A stretch of 64,000 nucleotides of DNA from Lutraria lutraria (GCA_964023205.1 OZ026847.1:5392819-5456818); one strand, 5' to 3'; positions 23,625-35,590 are shown, counted from the first letter of the stretch. Numbers and translations: made by a program. Notes: generated by a model not told the origin, from the letters alone.

Positions 23625-24640
23625 ATGGCGTCCATAACGACGAAAGTTTACGGAAGTGAAATTGCATATTTGTTTTTAATGAGATTCTGAGCAGTCTGGA
23701 CGATAATGATGATGCAAGGTGTTAGAAATGGTTTCTGTTAGACCCAAGGAACCAGTCATTCTACTTTATACGACGAGAACATAGCGTTATCGTTGAAGAA
23801 ACTTTGCCGACCGACAGTGATCCTGTGTTCATGAGACATGACGCTCTTATGTATGCCACGAAAATCATTTCAGGTGAATATTTTCGTTTATGAACATGTC
23901 TTACTCCAATACTTTTCGTGTTACTATTCAGGCCAGTAAGAAGGAATTACAGATTTGGAGGTAACTTTAGATATTTTCAGACGTGTTGGGGATAATGTAG
24001 CCCGTCTAATTATCAGTACAGCAGAGATCCCTACGGACCCGCGACCAAGTAATATTGCTTTGGTTATGATTCATTAATATTCGTTTTCTGTGTGGTAACC
24101 AATATTACCGGAGAAATTAAATTTTATGAAAATACTTTTAGTATACATTATAATTATTGTACATGTCCTGTTGATAGAGATAAATCTAATTGATGCAAAT
24201 GGTCTTCATTTTTCAGTCACTATTGGAAATCGTTGGACTACTCACTGTGGTGCAGTCAATCAGTCTGGAAAGACCTTATGCTGGCAAGTGATTCCTCTGC
24301 AATCAGGAGGTCTTTGGTGGTGTAGTTGACTCGGTTTTGACTCTGTAAAGGTTCCCTACACGAATTACTTCGCTAACTTTTGTTGTGTAATGTGTGGGGA
24401 AAATATTCTTCCCTCAATGATATGTTGGCCAGACTGGATTGTATATGAAGATATCGCCAATGGGTTTTCTCACAGAAGGTGCTTTCCTGGCATAATTGTT
24501 TCTATAGATGGAAGTTACATACGGATTATTCCCATTACAGGCCTAGGACCTGCAGAATTTAGTGACTCATTATCATACAATTTGCAGGACATTCTTTCCT
24601 TGTTGAAGGACAAATTTAGAAAACTTTATTTTTTTTGATG
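23625..24640 (+). pseudogene. HARBI1-like Harbinger transposase, broken and internally deleted
   Basis: An ATG at 23625 follows CAAG and starts MASITTKVYGSEIAYL before a frame break. A second frame with one stop then reads RNQSFYFIRREHSVIVEETL and DPVFMRHDALMYATKIIS. At 24200-24440 the sequence resembles the decayed helix-turn-helix region of HARBI1 (HCG...SQSV, VVDSVLTL across frames). The clear match is at 24390-24638: WPDWIVYEDIANGF, then FPGIIVSIDGSYIRI, equivalent to the family's WP...GFPxVIGAIDGTHI, with the first catalytic Asp. The frame then jumps to FSDSLSYNL and LLKDKFRKLYFF, which looks like the family's C-terminal LKGRFRRL segment. The second Asp and the Glu of the DDE triad are missing, so no active nuclease can be made. 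Confidence 0.8.
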
Positions 24641-24649
24641 TGAGAAAAG

Positions 24650-25550
24650 TTACCACCATTTCACACATTATTCTTACATACTGTATTTTATATAATTATA
24701 TGCTGCAATAACCATTTTTATTTTAAGCCAATTATCACTACTTGGTAACAAAAAAATGCTATCAAGTTGATAGCCTGGGATAAGATTACTTAACTGGCTC
24801 AGGGATAAGATAACTTAATTAGCTACATGATCATGTTGTGAAATAATTTGTCTTATTTTTATCAACTCATGTTACCACTTTGGCTCAGGCTTCCAAGTAA
24901 ATACTTCAATGAACAAGATTAAACATACTAAACTGATGCTTTGTTAGAAATACCTGTGTAAAGATTGGTCTATATGTGAAATCTGCAAAATGATGATTAA
25001 GTGACAAATCAAATTACTTATTTTCTACACTTCTAGACTCAAACTCCAAAATCCACGGATTACTGGAGGTCACAATGGTACCTTGTTAATAGAACTAGTT
25101 TTACAACTTTTTGATTTTTTTGTTTATATGCATATTTTATTTTCAATTGCAATTATGTTAAATAATTATTTTATACTATATTATTTAAAGCTCTTGTTAT
25201 GGTTGAATAAGTATTAATTTAGGTAAATAGATGTTTACAAATGTAAATAGATTTATTTCAATATACAATGTGTTAACATGTAAATAAATAAAACAATCAT
25301 ATACATGTAACTAGAAACAACATGTATGAAAGCGTGAATAGCCATGTCAGACATTTTGTGTCAAAGACAATACAAAAAAGATTTGAAATACATGTACACC
25401 CTGATTTCCATTGTGGTCAATAGCTATACAAAGCTAATGTTTACTTATTACTTGTATACTGACTTGAAATGAATTCTGTATCTGTACATGTGGTCATTGA
25501 AATAAATTATTGAGTAAAGAAAGATATTTATATTACATCAAATTTACATG
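24650..25550. other. Harbinger interior, non-coding
   Basis: AT-rich spacer between the transposase remnant and the convergent gene; no readable exon found. Confidence 0.55.
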
Positions 25551-25556
25551 TATATA

Positions 25557-25730
25557 TAGTGCAACCTCTTCAAAGCAATACCCACTGGGAGAATGAAAAT
25601 TATGTTGTTGTTGAGAGGTTGTTTCTCTATATAGGTTAATAATAAAATTGTACAGTGAGAAAAATCACATCGTCACTGAAGGATCGAGGTAATGTTGCAA
25701 ATAGAAGGCTGCACTGTAGAGGTTGTACTG
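25557..25730. mobile_element. TA-flanked MITE (CAGTGCAACC family) nested in the Harbinger
   Basis: It starts TAGTGCAACCTCTTCAAAGC and ends GTAGAGGTTGTACTG, with TA on both sides (25555-25556 and 25731-25732). The interior AAAATTATGTTGTTGTTGAG matches the copies at 2764 and 54456. It lies between the two Harbinger genes and therefore inserted after that transposon was formed. Confidence 0.8.
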
Positions 25731-25734
25731 TATA

Positions 25735-26475
25735 ACACAAGTTACAAATCACATAAATACATTGTATAGTACTGAAAGACATTTTAAGACTAAGCAAATT
25801 AAACTTAAAGCAATATTTTCATGTAATTTTCTAAGAAATTGACTTATTTGGTGCAAATACAACATTAATCATCATTTGTCAGTCTATGACAGTGTCAATG
25901 TTATTTCTAAATTATAAAATTTATTTGTGTATATTAATTGTTCAATATTCTAGGCTCTTCATATTAATTATCACCTCATAATAAATGCAAAATTTCAGTC
26001 AATTTAATCAATTACATTGTATACAAATGTTATTATATCTAGATAGTTCAAAATACATATAATGCCTAATTTGTTTACCTCACTTCTATTTTTTAGAGTA
26101 TTTAGATTTCATTAAGTCTCTGTTAGTTATATTAACAAACAAACATAGAATGACTATGCTATGTCTTTAACATTATATGTATTTGTTTAATGAACAATTA
26201 TTATGAATCATGTTCATGCATGTTTTATGATTGTTAAAATTGAGATATGATTCAAATGACTGCTGAAATTACTGCTTTGTTAGTAAAAGTGTGTTAACAA
26301 GTATCTAGAATTTGTTGTTTAAAGAAATTTTAAAGAGGTGCATACATAAATAAACAGTATTATTAATAGACAAATGAAAAAATGTCTTTATAGATTTATA
26401 CAAACTTTGTATTCACTCGGTTAAGTTACATAAAACTTCAAAAATAAAATGTGATTGTTTTTTATTTATCCTTTC
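25735..26475. other. Harbinger interior, non-coding
   Basis: AT-rich, with no open frame or matched repeat. Confidence 0.55.
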
Positions 26476-26477
26476 AT

Positions 26478-26815
26478 TCAAGTAGGATGACTAGTCTTTC
26501 AAATGTAGACACATGCCTTGTGTCCAAAGCTATCCTCACATTGTGCACATGTCTCAGAGTGTTCCTCTTGATATACATCAAACCATCTAGGAGTTTCATC
26601 ATCAAAGCTTAGTCTAGAGGGGCGATGCTTTCATTTAACATGAGGGGTAGTATTGAAGGAAGTATTGGCTGCTCACACTCTAACGTATCTTCCTCATTGA
26701 TTTGAAATTGAAGAGTCAACATTGGAGTGGAAATTAACCCTCGATAAGTTGCCATAGCATATCCTCCACCGCAACTAAAGTGCCTCCATATCTGTCGCCT
26801 ATTATGGTATCAGTT
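26478..26815 (-). pseudogene. Decayed coding block on the minus strand of the Harbinger
   Basis: From 26799 down to the TAA at 26609-26611 the minus strand is open: RQIWRHFSCGGGYAMATYRG, ISTPMLTLQFQINEEDTLEC and LPSILPLMLNESIAPLD. Immediately downstream another frame reads FDDETPRWFDVYQEEHSETC and AQCEDSFGHKACVYI before a stop. The composition is protein-like and richer in G and C than the surrounding spacer. It may be the 3' end of the minus-strand gene whose first exons are at 27679-28778. Domain not recognised; no hit claimed. Confidence 0.4.
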
Positions 26816-26819
26816 TGAA

Positions 26820-27670
26820 CTGTTTCTGTTCAATGTTTTATGCCTGCAATATGAATATGAAATAAACAATCAGACATAAATACCTATGTACATACATTTT
26901 ATCCAATCCATACTGCAATGTCATTGTGATAAGTGTTATTATTTAGATTATTACTGAACTACCACAAAAAACAATGTTTTAGTATTATTTGTCAAAGGTA
27001 TTGTCCCAATGTAGAATGGTCAGACATCTAAATGCAATTATAAGTCTAATCACAGTCAGAACAATTGTGAAGTAAAAAAATCCTATTAAATCAAATGAAA
27101 ATATCATCCATGGCACATGACCCAGATATATTCTTCAGACATATAAAAAAATCATTCACATAAATGGAATGTAGTACAAAATTTGAAGATATACATAATA
27201 CAAATTGTTGGATGACCACATGAAATAGGGTTTTGTTAGATAATCACATGAAATAGCTAATTTAGTCAGTGAGCTAGACAGAAACATGATGGGTATGTGA
27301 TAAACAGTCACTTCTACCCAACTTTAGATAAATGCAAATAACAAATAAATGAACACCTTGCCACAAATGAACAATTTAAGACTTTTCAATACATAAAGAT
27401 ATTTTAAACACTTTTAAGTGTTACATTTTGCCATAGCAGACACTAAATTCTTGTAGATTATCGCATGTATGCTATATAGAATATTATGAAAAAATATTAA
27501 ACAAAAACAACATAAATTATAATAATACAATGAAATTGAATACATGTGTACCTTGCTGCAATCATCAAGGTTGTATTTTATATTCTTTGTCATGCAATCG
27601 TCCACAAGATCCCCCCAGGCTACATGTTTCCAGGTGACGGTGTGTCTGTATAAAATGTGCTGTAGCTAAG
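26820..27670. other. Harbinger interior, non-coding or intronic
   Basis: AT-rich. The minus frame at 27414-27605 is low-complexity. The region 27545-27660 holds short protein-like pieces that may be exon remnants of the minus-strand gene. Confidence 0.45.
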
Positions 27671-27678
27671 GTCATCTG

Positions 27679-28778
27679 TCAAGTAGCAATTAAATTGATT
27701 CTTGTGTCCATAAACAAGTCCTAAGAAACAAAAAGATGAATGAAATTACAATACTATGTACAAGATAGAAGAAGGAGTTCTCCTTTCAAAACATAAGATA
27801 TACATAACATTTCTTTGAACTATTCTCAAGTACAGTCAAACCTGTTATCAGCCACCTCAGAATAAAGGCTAACCTGTGAATAAATAGGACATCATTTCAA
27901 AAACTCTCATCAATTTTTAAGAACAAGATGACATCCAAATTAAGACAGACAGACAGACAGAAAGATATTTTTAAATTTTATTTTGACTTGTACATGGTAC
28001 ATCATCTACATACATAAATACAATTAAGACCACTAGTCACTACAAATTACATTGTCTTTCCCAAGGGTGGCCTTTGTTCACAGGTTTCACTGCATATATT
28101 AAATACAATTCTACACAATAGTCATATCTTAAATATCATTTCAACTTACGGAAGGTATTAATAAATGTCTGGTTAGGATAAAACTTACTCTGGATTCAAC
28201 AGAAAAAAATTGCTTTATTATTTTACCTTGGTTTTCTTCAATGCCACCATTAATTTTGTATTTGCTGCTGTTGAGATGCCATTGACACTGACAACTTTAT
28301 CGATGCTTGATGACACTGTTAAGATGGTGATGATTTTGCTGGGGAAAAAGACAGGATATTAGAATTTGCAACCTGGAAACAGGGATGCTATGTAATATAG
28401 CATCCCTGCTGGAAATAAGGCGAATGAATTTAATTAAATATATTAAGATTTAAAAAAATATCACTTACTTCCAATCAGCGATTATGGTACACAATAATTA
28501 AAAAATACTTTGTACAATTATAACATTGTATATTGGAGCAACAAAAAAAATCAATGAAATGTATGTTTATCCGTCGTTAACAATTTGAAGAACAATATTT
28601 CCGTTAATTAAACTAAATTATCGATCTGTCATTTTAATATAATTAGAAAAAATACATGCACATACTTATCGTTTTGACATCCATGATAAACACAATCTGT
28701 GACTATAATAACAAATGTCCGACCCGTGTCTTGGCTTTTAAAATTCAGCTCGCTCAACTTCCACTCATCGGCCGCCAT
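27679..28778 (-). CDS. Harbinger second gene, predicted three-exon minus-strand ORF, unknown function
   Basis: Start ATG at 28778-28776, preceded by CCAAG, 136 bp inside the right end. Exon 1 (28778-28666) reads MAADEWKLSELNFKSQDTGR then TFVIIVTDCVYHGCQND, up to a GTATGT donor. Exon 2 (28338-28227) follows a TTTTTCCCCAG acceptor and keeps the frame: KIITILTVSSSIDKVVSVNG then ISTAANTKLMVALKKTK, ending at a GTAAAA donor. Exon 3 starts at 27720 after TTTGTTTCTTAG. In the joined frame it ends at TGA 27679-27681, giving about 88 aa; another frame of the same exon stays open longer (LVYGHKNQFNCYLTDDL), which hints at a small indel. Harbinger elements usually carry a Myb/SANT accessory protein, but I see no Myb motif. 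The intron between exons 2 and 3 holds a MITE. Confidence 0.4.
27833..28092. mobile_element. TA-flanked MITE (CAGTCAAACCTGTG family) nested in the Harbinger
   Basis: It starts CAGTCAAACCTGTTATCAGC after TA (27831-27832) and ends GGCCTTTGTTCACAGGTTTC then ACTGCA. The interior has a (GACA)n run at about 27944-27961. Relatives are at 43947, 48439, 33889 and 62796. Confidence 0.75.
28381..28407. repeat. Perfect 11-bp stem hairpin
   Basis: AGGGATGCTAT, a 5-nt spacer GTAAT, and ATAGCATCCCT. It lies just upstream (minus strand) of exon 2 of the Harbinger second gene. Function unknown. Confidence 0.6.
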
Positions 28779-28875
28779 CTTGGATATCAGAGCGATTCAC
28801 CCAAATAGGTGTATCGCGAGCGCTCGGAGTGCTAACCGAGCGCCCGTGTTTATAAACCGTTCAGAAGGCTAGCGA

Positions 28876-28914
28876 TCGATTGCAGTTCGAGCGCTCGCAT
28901 TGTTGAACACGCCT
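28876..28914 (-). repeat. Harbinger right terminal inverted repeat
   Basis: The exact inverse of 23522-23560. GAGCGCTC palindromes lie at 28889-28896 and 28818-28825, with a one-mismatch copy at 28838-28845. The outermost palindrome is 18 bp from the tip at both ends. Confidence 0.92.
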
Positions 28915-28934
28915 CTGGTTATCGTATTGACCAC

Positions 28935-29020
28935 GACTGAACATGTGACTCCGTCATGTCTAAAATCCACCAGTCACAATCAACTGTCCGACGCTTAACC
29001 GACTGAGTTAATGGGGCTAA
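28935..29020 (-). mobile_element. tRNA-like SINE head fragment
   Basis: On the minus strand CCATTAACTCAGTCGGTTAA then GCGTCGGACAG resembles the 5' half of a tRNA (box A TAGCTCAGTCGGTTAA). The box B region is degraded. It abuts the right end of the Harbinger. Confidence 0.4.
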
Positions 29021-29029
29021 CTTTAGGCT

Positions 29030-31420
29030 GGTTCCCGTCGTATTATGCTACGTAATAGTACAACCACGTAGTGCAAGGGGCAGGTAATCCAGGCTAGGGC
29101 TAACTTTAGCTTTTACCGTAGTACTTGCTTACAGTATAGTTGGGCACATACAATCAGTTTAGTCCCCTCCCCACCCATGCCGCTTTGATACAGGCAGATT
29201 AAAGGCCCCTTATGGAGTTTGTGTTTTGTCCCCCAGTGTTTTGGTATGTTTCTCTTTATGGGCTTTGGATCTGGTGGTGTTTTGGTGTGGGTGCGATTCT
29301 TTCTACGTAGCAGTTCTTTTCTTATATATAAATATGTATATCCATTCTAAACAACGAACTACATGTAATACATTCATACCACACACAGTAGTCGACTGTG
29401 ATTAATACCGGCATGTTAACCATTGTCATATATTCTGATCATGCAAATAACATTTGTTGAATGATCAAATAAATGACGACTATAAATAGTACTTGATCGA
29501 AATGTATTCGTACGCTTTACCTTTAATATAGATTCATGTTTTGCAGTTTTTGTGTGTAAATATTTCTTGTAACTATTCATCAAATCTGATTCGTTCCAAA
29601 GAATCGCAATTGTTTCAATAAATAGCCAATTTGTGCAATTACTGCATTCCGGCTAGACAATCTTTAAATAAACATCTTTATTCATTCCATGATTATAAAT
29701 CATTCAGCAATTTATGGTACAGGAACGTATTCAAGGTTAATTATATTTATAGACAGAGCTTTTATACGAGGATTGCAATAAATAATAGAATACATCGCAA
29801 AGAGCCACACCATTTGCAATCAAATACATGCCGTGGTCGGTAGTTGAAGAGAGGCGAAAGGCGATTTATTTTATTATTATCCTATAAACACTGACATATG
29901 AGGTAAGGACCATGATAAATCTATCATTATTAGAGAATATTTATTTGAATCATAGCCTTGCAAATTTCGTCAATGTACTCGGATTTGATATCTTATAATC
30001 CTTTCGGTCAACAGTTAGACTTTCTTTCGGCACGGACTAAACTACTGATGAATTAACTGACCATATTGAAAAGGAGGCAAAACACTGACGACATACATAA
30101 AGAGGATTTTGCATTGCTATGTATGTTACTATACGAAGTACTCACATACACAATGCGACACAGTATGTTTAATTTTACAAATGTTATTAAATACACTAAA
30201 TTTTTTGTTAAATTATCAAAATCATAATGGTTTTCTTTTCTCATATCACATGCTTTCTAGTCAGATAATAAAACATACACATACATTATTTATTACTCAT
30301 TATTGTGTATTACTTTGTATCGTTCGACGTATCATCAGTTTTGTAGAAACAACTATACAAATATACATTCATGGTGAATACTTGCAGACAAGATACCTTT
30401 ATTGATATTGTGCATTACACATAGTATTGCTATTTCACTATTGAAGGAGTCATGGGCATTTTAAATTTAATGAACATTTTAATGAAAAACTTTATTAATA
30501 TTGTGTTTATTAAAAATGATCTCCTTATAATCGAAATTTACCATTATTTCGTGAATACTTGAATCTATCTGCTCTGTTTTTATAAGATTAGCAATGCTTT
30601 GACATTTCTTGTAGTTGTGTTGATAATTTACATAATAATTGTGTTGAAGTCATTGTGTTATAAGTCTTTATTGGCTAACATTTTTAACATTTTCCATTTT
30701 TGTCTGATGTTTAAGAAATTTAACTTAATTGAAGATATTATTTCATTGTCTATTAATACAAATGATTATGTTGTATGATACTGACTACATGAGTGTTAGT
30801 ATCGTTTCCACGTTGTAGAGTATTTTAATGTCTTGAATATCCTTTAACTTCTTTTAACTTGTGATGTATATAAAATGGGTATATCTGTTCACTAAATGTA
30901 TTTGTTGTTGATGTATACAATGAATATAGAATAAACCAAACTGATTTGTCCACAGGTAAGTAAATATCGACATTCTCTTGATTGAAAGTGCTTCAATAAT
31001 TGAAAACTTATTGTTTAAAGCATGTCCGATAATTCTTTTAAAAATGCCCCAAAAAACAGTTGTGACTTAAACAGACAAATTGCGCAAATTGAAACATTTA
31101 GACACATAATTATTATCTCATGTCCAGAGTTTATTTACATGAAATAAAAAAATTTGTTGGATTTAATAGACATGCCTTTAGTGTAAAATATACATATTCA
31201 AACGTTGCTTACGAGCATTAGCACAGTGGTATAAAAGGTGTTAAACTTACGTTATTGTTGTCAATTCATGGTCTTTGTAGAGTCTTATATACGCCCTTGT
31301 TTTTAGTTTGTCTCGTGCCATATCTCAAACGACGTCCAATTCTTACGGCACCGTTTGTAAATAAAACGAAGTGTTATTCTTACGACACCGCTTACAAGTA
31401 AAACGACGTGTTATTATTAT
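29030..31420. other. Non-coding stretch, nothing recognised
   Basis: AT-rich. Short frames at 29631-29843 and 30053-30405 are cysteine/tyrosine-rich by base composition only; no motif is convincing. Confidence 0.55.
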
Positions 31421-31422
31421 TC

Positions 31423-33060
31423 TATAAGCCATAAGATATTAATTCATACCGAAAATCTCATTCAATTACATCAAATAATTGTGAAACGGTAAAATTGTGT
31501 TCCTTTCGTTATTTAACTTCGCTGCAACTCATTTTGAGTCAAGTGCGAGTGATGTATCAAGCGATTTGATTGCTTGGATATGTGTGTACAATAGACTGTT
31601 CATTTCATGCCGATATTCGGTAGAAATTAATATCTTATAGTTTATCTGAATGACATGTGTAGCAATTTTCCTTCAGCGCACATCTTTTATGCTGAAACAA
31701 CGAGATGCGATGTTCCACATTGTTTGGCATATAGACATAAATAATAGGTTTTTTACCTTGATAGTATACATTTTTGGACTTGATTTTTATCAAAATCAAG
31801 TCCTTTGTAATCGTAGACTTATATTGGTCGCTGGACTCCATAACAGCTTGGTTAAAAGAATGCCACATAAAGGAAATAGTACGCAACTAAATGGTATGTT
31901 TATATAGAAATATCTGGAATCTTTCCCCAATTAAGTGTGTCAGATCTAAATATATTTCAAATCATTCTATTGTAACTACATGGAAAGAGTCATGTATCTA
32001 AATAAGTGCTTGTCGGTAGATACATGAGATATTCAAATGCGTAGAATTAAAACCGCGTATTCACTGTCCAATAAAATATCTTGCCGTAAAAGTAGTTCTA
32101 CTTTCGGTTTTCGTTCGATAGAACTTTCAGAAAAATCTCCACGGACGTATTCATGCATTTGCAACAATCTACCATCGATGTGTGTGTTTTGTGCCTTTCT
32201 AACATTTCTTAATATTACAAAGCGAATTCTCATTTAATCGTATTCCGGGATATTCACACCAACTAGTGTTATTTTGATGACGGAATCGCTATTTATAGAC
32301 TCACTCCCCGCAGTGGCTAGTAGCAAAGCGTAACCGATGTGGGGAGTTTCATTTATCGAAGGCTAAATGTTAAAACTGCGGCTTAAGAATAATAATTCGA
32401 GTCGCTAAATACGAACGTAAATTACTGGATACGTGCTTTTAAAATTTACTGTTTAAGAGTTCCTTTTACGCCAGATTATTTAGAATTACATAATCACGTC
32501 TGAATTTCATGCAACATCGGGTTAACTATAGGACATATAGGTCTTACTCTACTGTGTCAGGACCTTTTTGATTTGAGTGACCCTGAATGTGTTCAATGCG
32601 ACGATGTTCTGTTGTGTTAAAACCAGAAGAATCAATGTTTGTATTTACTGTTACTGAAGTGTTGTTTACTAGTTTTGTACAATAAAGAGTTTTTAATGCA
32701 ATTAAATTGTCCTCAATTAATGTGCTAATCATTAAACTTTCCAATATCAGGCTTTTTTCATTTTAAAAATTTAGCTAAGGGACTATAGTAAAGCCCTAGC
32801 TTATGTCATTTACCTATATGCATATGACCTGCATTACAATATGAATGAAAAATCGGTCCGTAATTTTACATGTTAAAATATTTGTATGGGCTCGAACGAT
32901 GTGGGTACACATTTCTCTCTTTTGTCTCGTATGGTAAAAATCAAGTCCGACAGTACTTTCAGTACTTTGATTTGTATATAAGATCAGTGACGGGATTTCT
33001 TTTGCATCATTTGTGGACCAAACATTGATACAGCCACCTGTTGATCTGCCTGGCAACAGA
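31423..33060 (+). repeat. Complex dispersed repeat, copy 1 (internally inverted and split)
   Basis: Blocks match 36361-36750. ACAATAGACTG and CATGCCGA (about 31588-31612), AGTTTATCTGAATGACATGT (31638 on), GATGCGATGTTCCACATTGT then TTGGCATATAGACAT, and the distal CAGTGACGGGATTT...TGATACAGCCACCTG (about 32986-33045) are in the same order. A block of about 130 bp (31445-31572) is reversed relative to copy 2. The proximal and distal parts are separated here by about 1.2 kb that copy 2 lacks. Confidence 0.75.
31776..32947. mobile_element. Probable 1.17 kb insertion with 14-bp inverted ends
   Basis: GGACTTGATTTTTA at 31776 is inverted as TAAAAATCAAGTCC at 32934-32947. Copy 2 of the host repeat (36361-36750) runs continuously across this point, so the segment looks inserted. 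The left end repeats its motif as a hairpin (to TCAAAATCAAGTCC at about 31803). No coding frame or target duplication is evident; the two mirror-image 66-codon frames at 32033-32237 are not genes. Confidence 0.5.
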
Positions 33061-33064
33061 CCAT

Positions 33065-35590
33065 GAACACACGGCGATCTCCAGGTCGTCAGGAATAACA
33101 AGAAAACTATAACAAAACGTTATAGTTAGACGAATTACAAGAAGCATTGGTTTAAGGTTTTTGTATGAAGTTGATTTTCTCATAAAGTATATTGACTGTA
33201 TATCCATAATGGAGAGTATAACATAATTACAAGTTATAGATAATACACATATTTTGACAAGCATGAGTATTTGACAAAAGAATACATTCATGTATATAGT
33301 TCACATGTACATGGTATTACCATACCATACATCAATGGAATAAAGTACACCCTAAATACTACCAAATCCAACATAGTCTGATATGATACAACCACATTAA
33401 ACTTGCACCGATATTATGCCACGTTAACAACATAGAACGATGCCTACATTACTTACTTACGTTTCAACAACAGAGCAGATGAACAGATTCAGTCAAACAT
33501 GACAGGCAACGCGACGAATAGCCAGTCCAATGATTGACCAATCAAAAATGACCGAAATATCCATTAGCCAATCAAATGGCCAGGATTAGCCAAACTAGTA
33601 ATAGACAATACAGTAAGTACTCGCAAACAGCTGTAATAAACAAATACTCGTAAGTATAATTCGTCTAGAAAAATACAACTACGCTAGACACGACTCACTG
33701 CAATAGTTACAGTGCAACCTAACGAAATCAACGCCACAATCACCAAAATTTAATTCAACATCACAGGGATACCACATTAGAACGTTTTGTAGCCAAATCA
33801 ACAGAGATTCACATGATACGAAGTACTGAATGAAAAGAACAAAAATCATACAGTTAAACCAGTGAAAAAAGGTTATTCTTTAGGAAGACAAAATACAACC
33901 TTTATTGACAGATGGTCCTTACTGGAAGGTCACTTTGCTCTAAATAATTAATGACAGTTTGTATGACCTTTGTTCACAGGGTAGCCTTTAATCGAAGGTG
34001 GCCGCTAAGATAGGTTTTAGTGTACTTGAAGTCGACATAGGAACCAACCACACAAACTTACGTATACAAAATTTCTAGTAGTAAACAATATTTCATGAGA
34101 TATAATTAGAGGTATGTGTGCTGTTTCACGAACCAGTGCAATTATGTTTAACCTTCATTTAAAATCCTTTGATTCATTATGGACAATGGCTGAGTCCATG
34201 AGTATATGAGAACATAAGTCGTTTGATGAAATGTCGATTTGTGATTGAATGATGCGTGTTTTGGGGTAATGACGATTTTCCTATGTTGTTTTATAAATGT
34301 AGTACTCGAGATTATGACTTAGTAATATTTAGATTGCGTTCACAATATCGTTAATCGAGATTGCATAATATTATGTACAGGTGATAAAACCGTTTGTAAG
34401 TAAAATTCAAGGAACGGATCCAAAATTCGCGAACTTCTTCATAACAACATGCAAATAAACACAAATACGAAACTGTTGACGAAAGATTGTTATCACCTAA
34501 AAGTTTTGTTGAGCATTTCTTCTAATCATTAAATAGTCTCTCATCGAATTAAGGAAATACTCTGTAATTGTTTATATATTCTAGAAGGCACGGTCTACGG
34601 GGAAATGTCATTTTTATTTGACGTTACTCGTGTACGTTTATCCAATTCCACAATTAGGCAAATACGAGAGGTTGTAAGCATGTCAATCATTAGATAACAT
34701 TACTAGGTAAATCAATTTATTTCTAAGCTTGGGGTTCGTCATGATATGGACGTCGGACAGACGTAGTTGTATAAATACGCCATATATTTCCCCATAAAAT
34801 TGACGCGTTTATAATTGTCGGGTTCTCTTGAAGTTCTTACTATAATACCAATTTGACCGACATACTAATAGTTCGATTGAGAACCAGGCCATCTGACTAT
34901 TACTTTCAATAGCGCATTCTGTAAGCATAAAGCCAGGAGCTAATTCTTGTGTAGGGATTGTCGCACCACAAAGATAGTACCAGTGTCATGTTATTACACT
35001 GGAAACCGCTGTTAATAGATAATGAAAGTGTCTCTTTTTGACAAAGTCCTGACCTTTTCTATCAGATGTCCTCATTGCGGAGTTGATATTGAAATGGAAT
35101 GTTTTCATTTACAATCAACATGGCTTGTATTTCTATACCTTTAAAGAACACGCTTAATTAGTTAATGAAACAAGATTCGTTTTCAAACGACATGGTACAA
35201 TTAAGATGATTTCATGTTGTATTTTAATGCATCTAATTTAATACGGACACAATTAATTACTTTGGTTAACAAGGGAAAACTCGACACAGCTTACATAATG
35301 CTTTAATGCCTTCATTATAGAAATTTGATCTCGATCATCAAGTCAGTTAGAGCTTGTATCACGGTCAAAAGAGATTCGAATTGCATTAGCAATTTATAGA
35401 ACTACATTCCATGCATAGTGTGTAGCCTTTTTTATGTATTTATTTCTGATTAAAAATGGGAATTCTTATGGCTGTGGTGCAATGTATTTCAATCTTTCTT
35501 ATGTTGCCTTTAATGTTTAAACTTATTTATTTTTATATATCGATTGTAGAGCAAATTCTTAAAACTTATATTAAGTACTCTCGATGACTG
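33065..35590. other. Mostly non-coding stretch with one MITE fragment
   Basis: AT-rich. The only matched repeat is the MITE relic listed at 33889-34022; the rest shows no frame or motif worth calling. Confidence 0.55.
33889..34022. mobile_element. Decayed MITE of the CAGTCAAACCTGTG family
   Basis: It contains ACAACCTTTATTGACAGATG, GACCTTTGTTCACAGGGTAG and GGTGGCCGCTAAGATAGGTT followed by TTAGTGTA. These correspond to the GGCC-TTTATTCACAGGT blocks of the better copy at 43947-44110. The left inverted end is degenerate. Confidence 0.5.

Larger units (their letters stand above)
23522..28914. mobile_element. PIF/Harbinger-type DNA transposon, 5.4 kb
   Basis: The first 39 bp (AGGCGTGTTCAACAATGCGA then GCGCTCGAACTGCAATCGA) are inverted without a mismatch at 28876-28914. 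The element is bounded by CTG at 23519-23521 and 28915-28917, a 3-bp target duplication of the CWG type known for PIF/Harbinger. Inside on the plus strand is a HARBI1-like nuclease remnant. On the minus strand a separate multi-exon gene starts close to the right end, matching the two-gene design of the superfamily. Two MITEs of other families (25557-25730, 27833-28092) are inserted in it. The coding part is damaged, so the copy is probably non-autonomous. Confidence 0.92.

Noticed and set aside
24126..24329. Frame starting MKILLVYIIIIVHVLLIEIN that looks like a secreted-protein start
   Set aside because: It lies inside the Harbinger, and its latter half is the broken transposase region read in the wrong frame; the hydrophobic lead is intron-like AT-rich DNA.
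32033..32237. Mirror-image 66-codon ORFs on both strands
   Set aside because: Coincident stops on both strands in a segment that is probably an inserted element; no motif in either.
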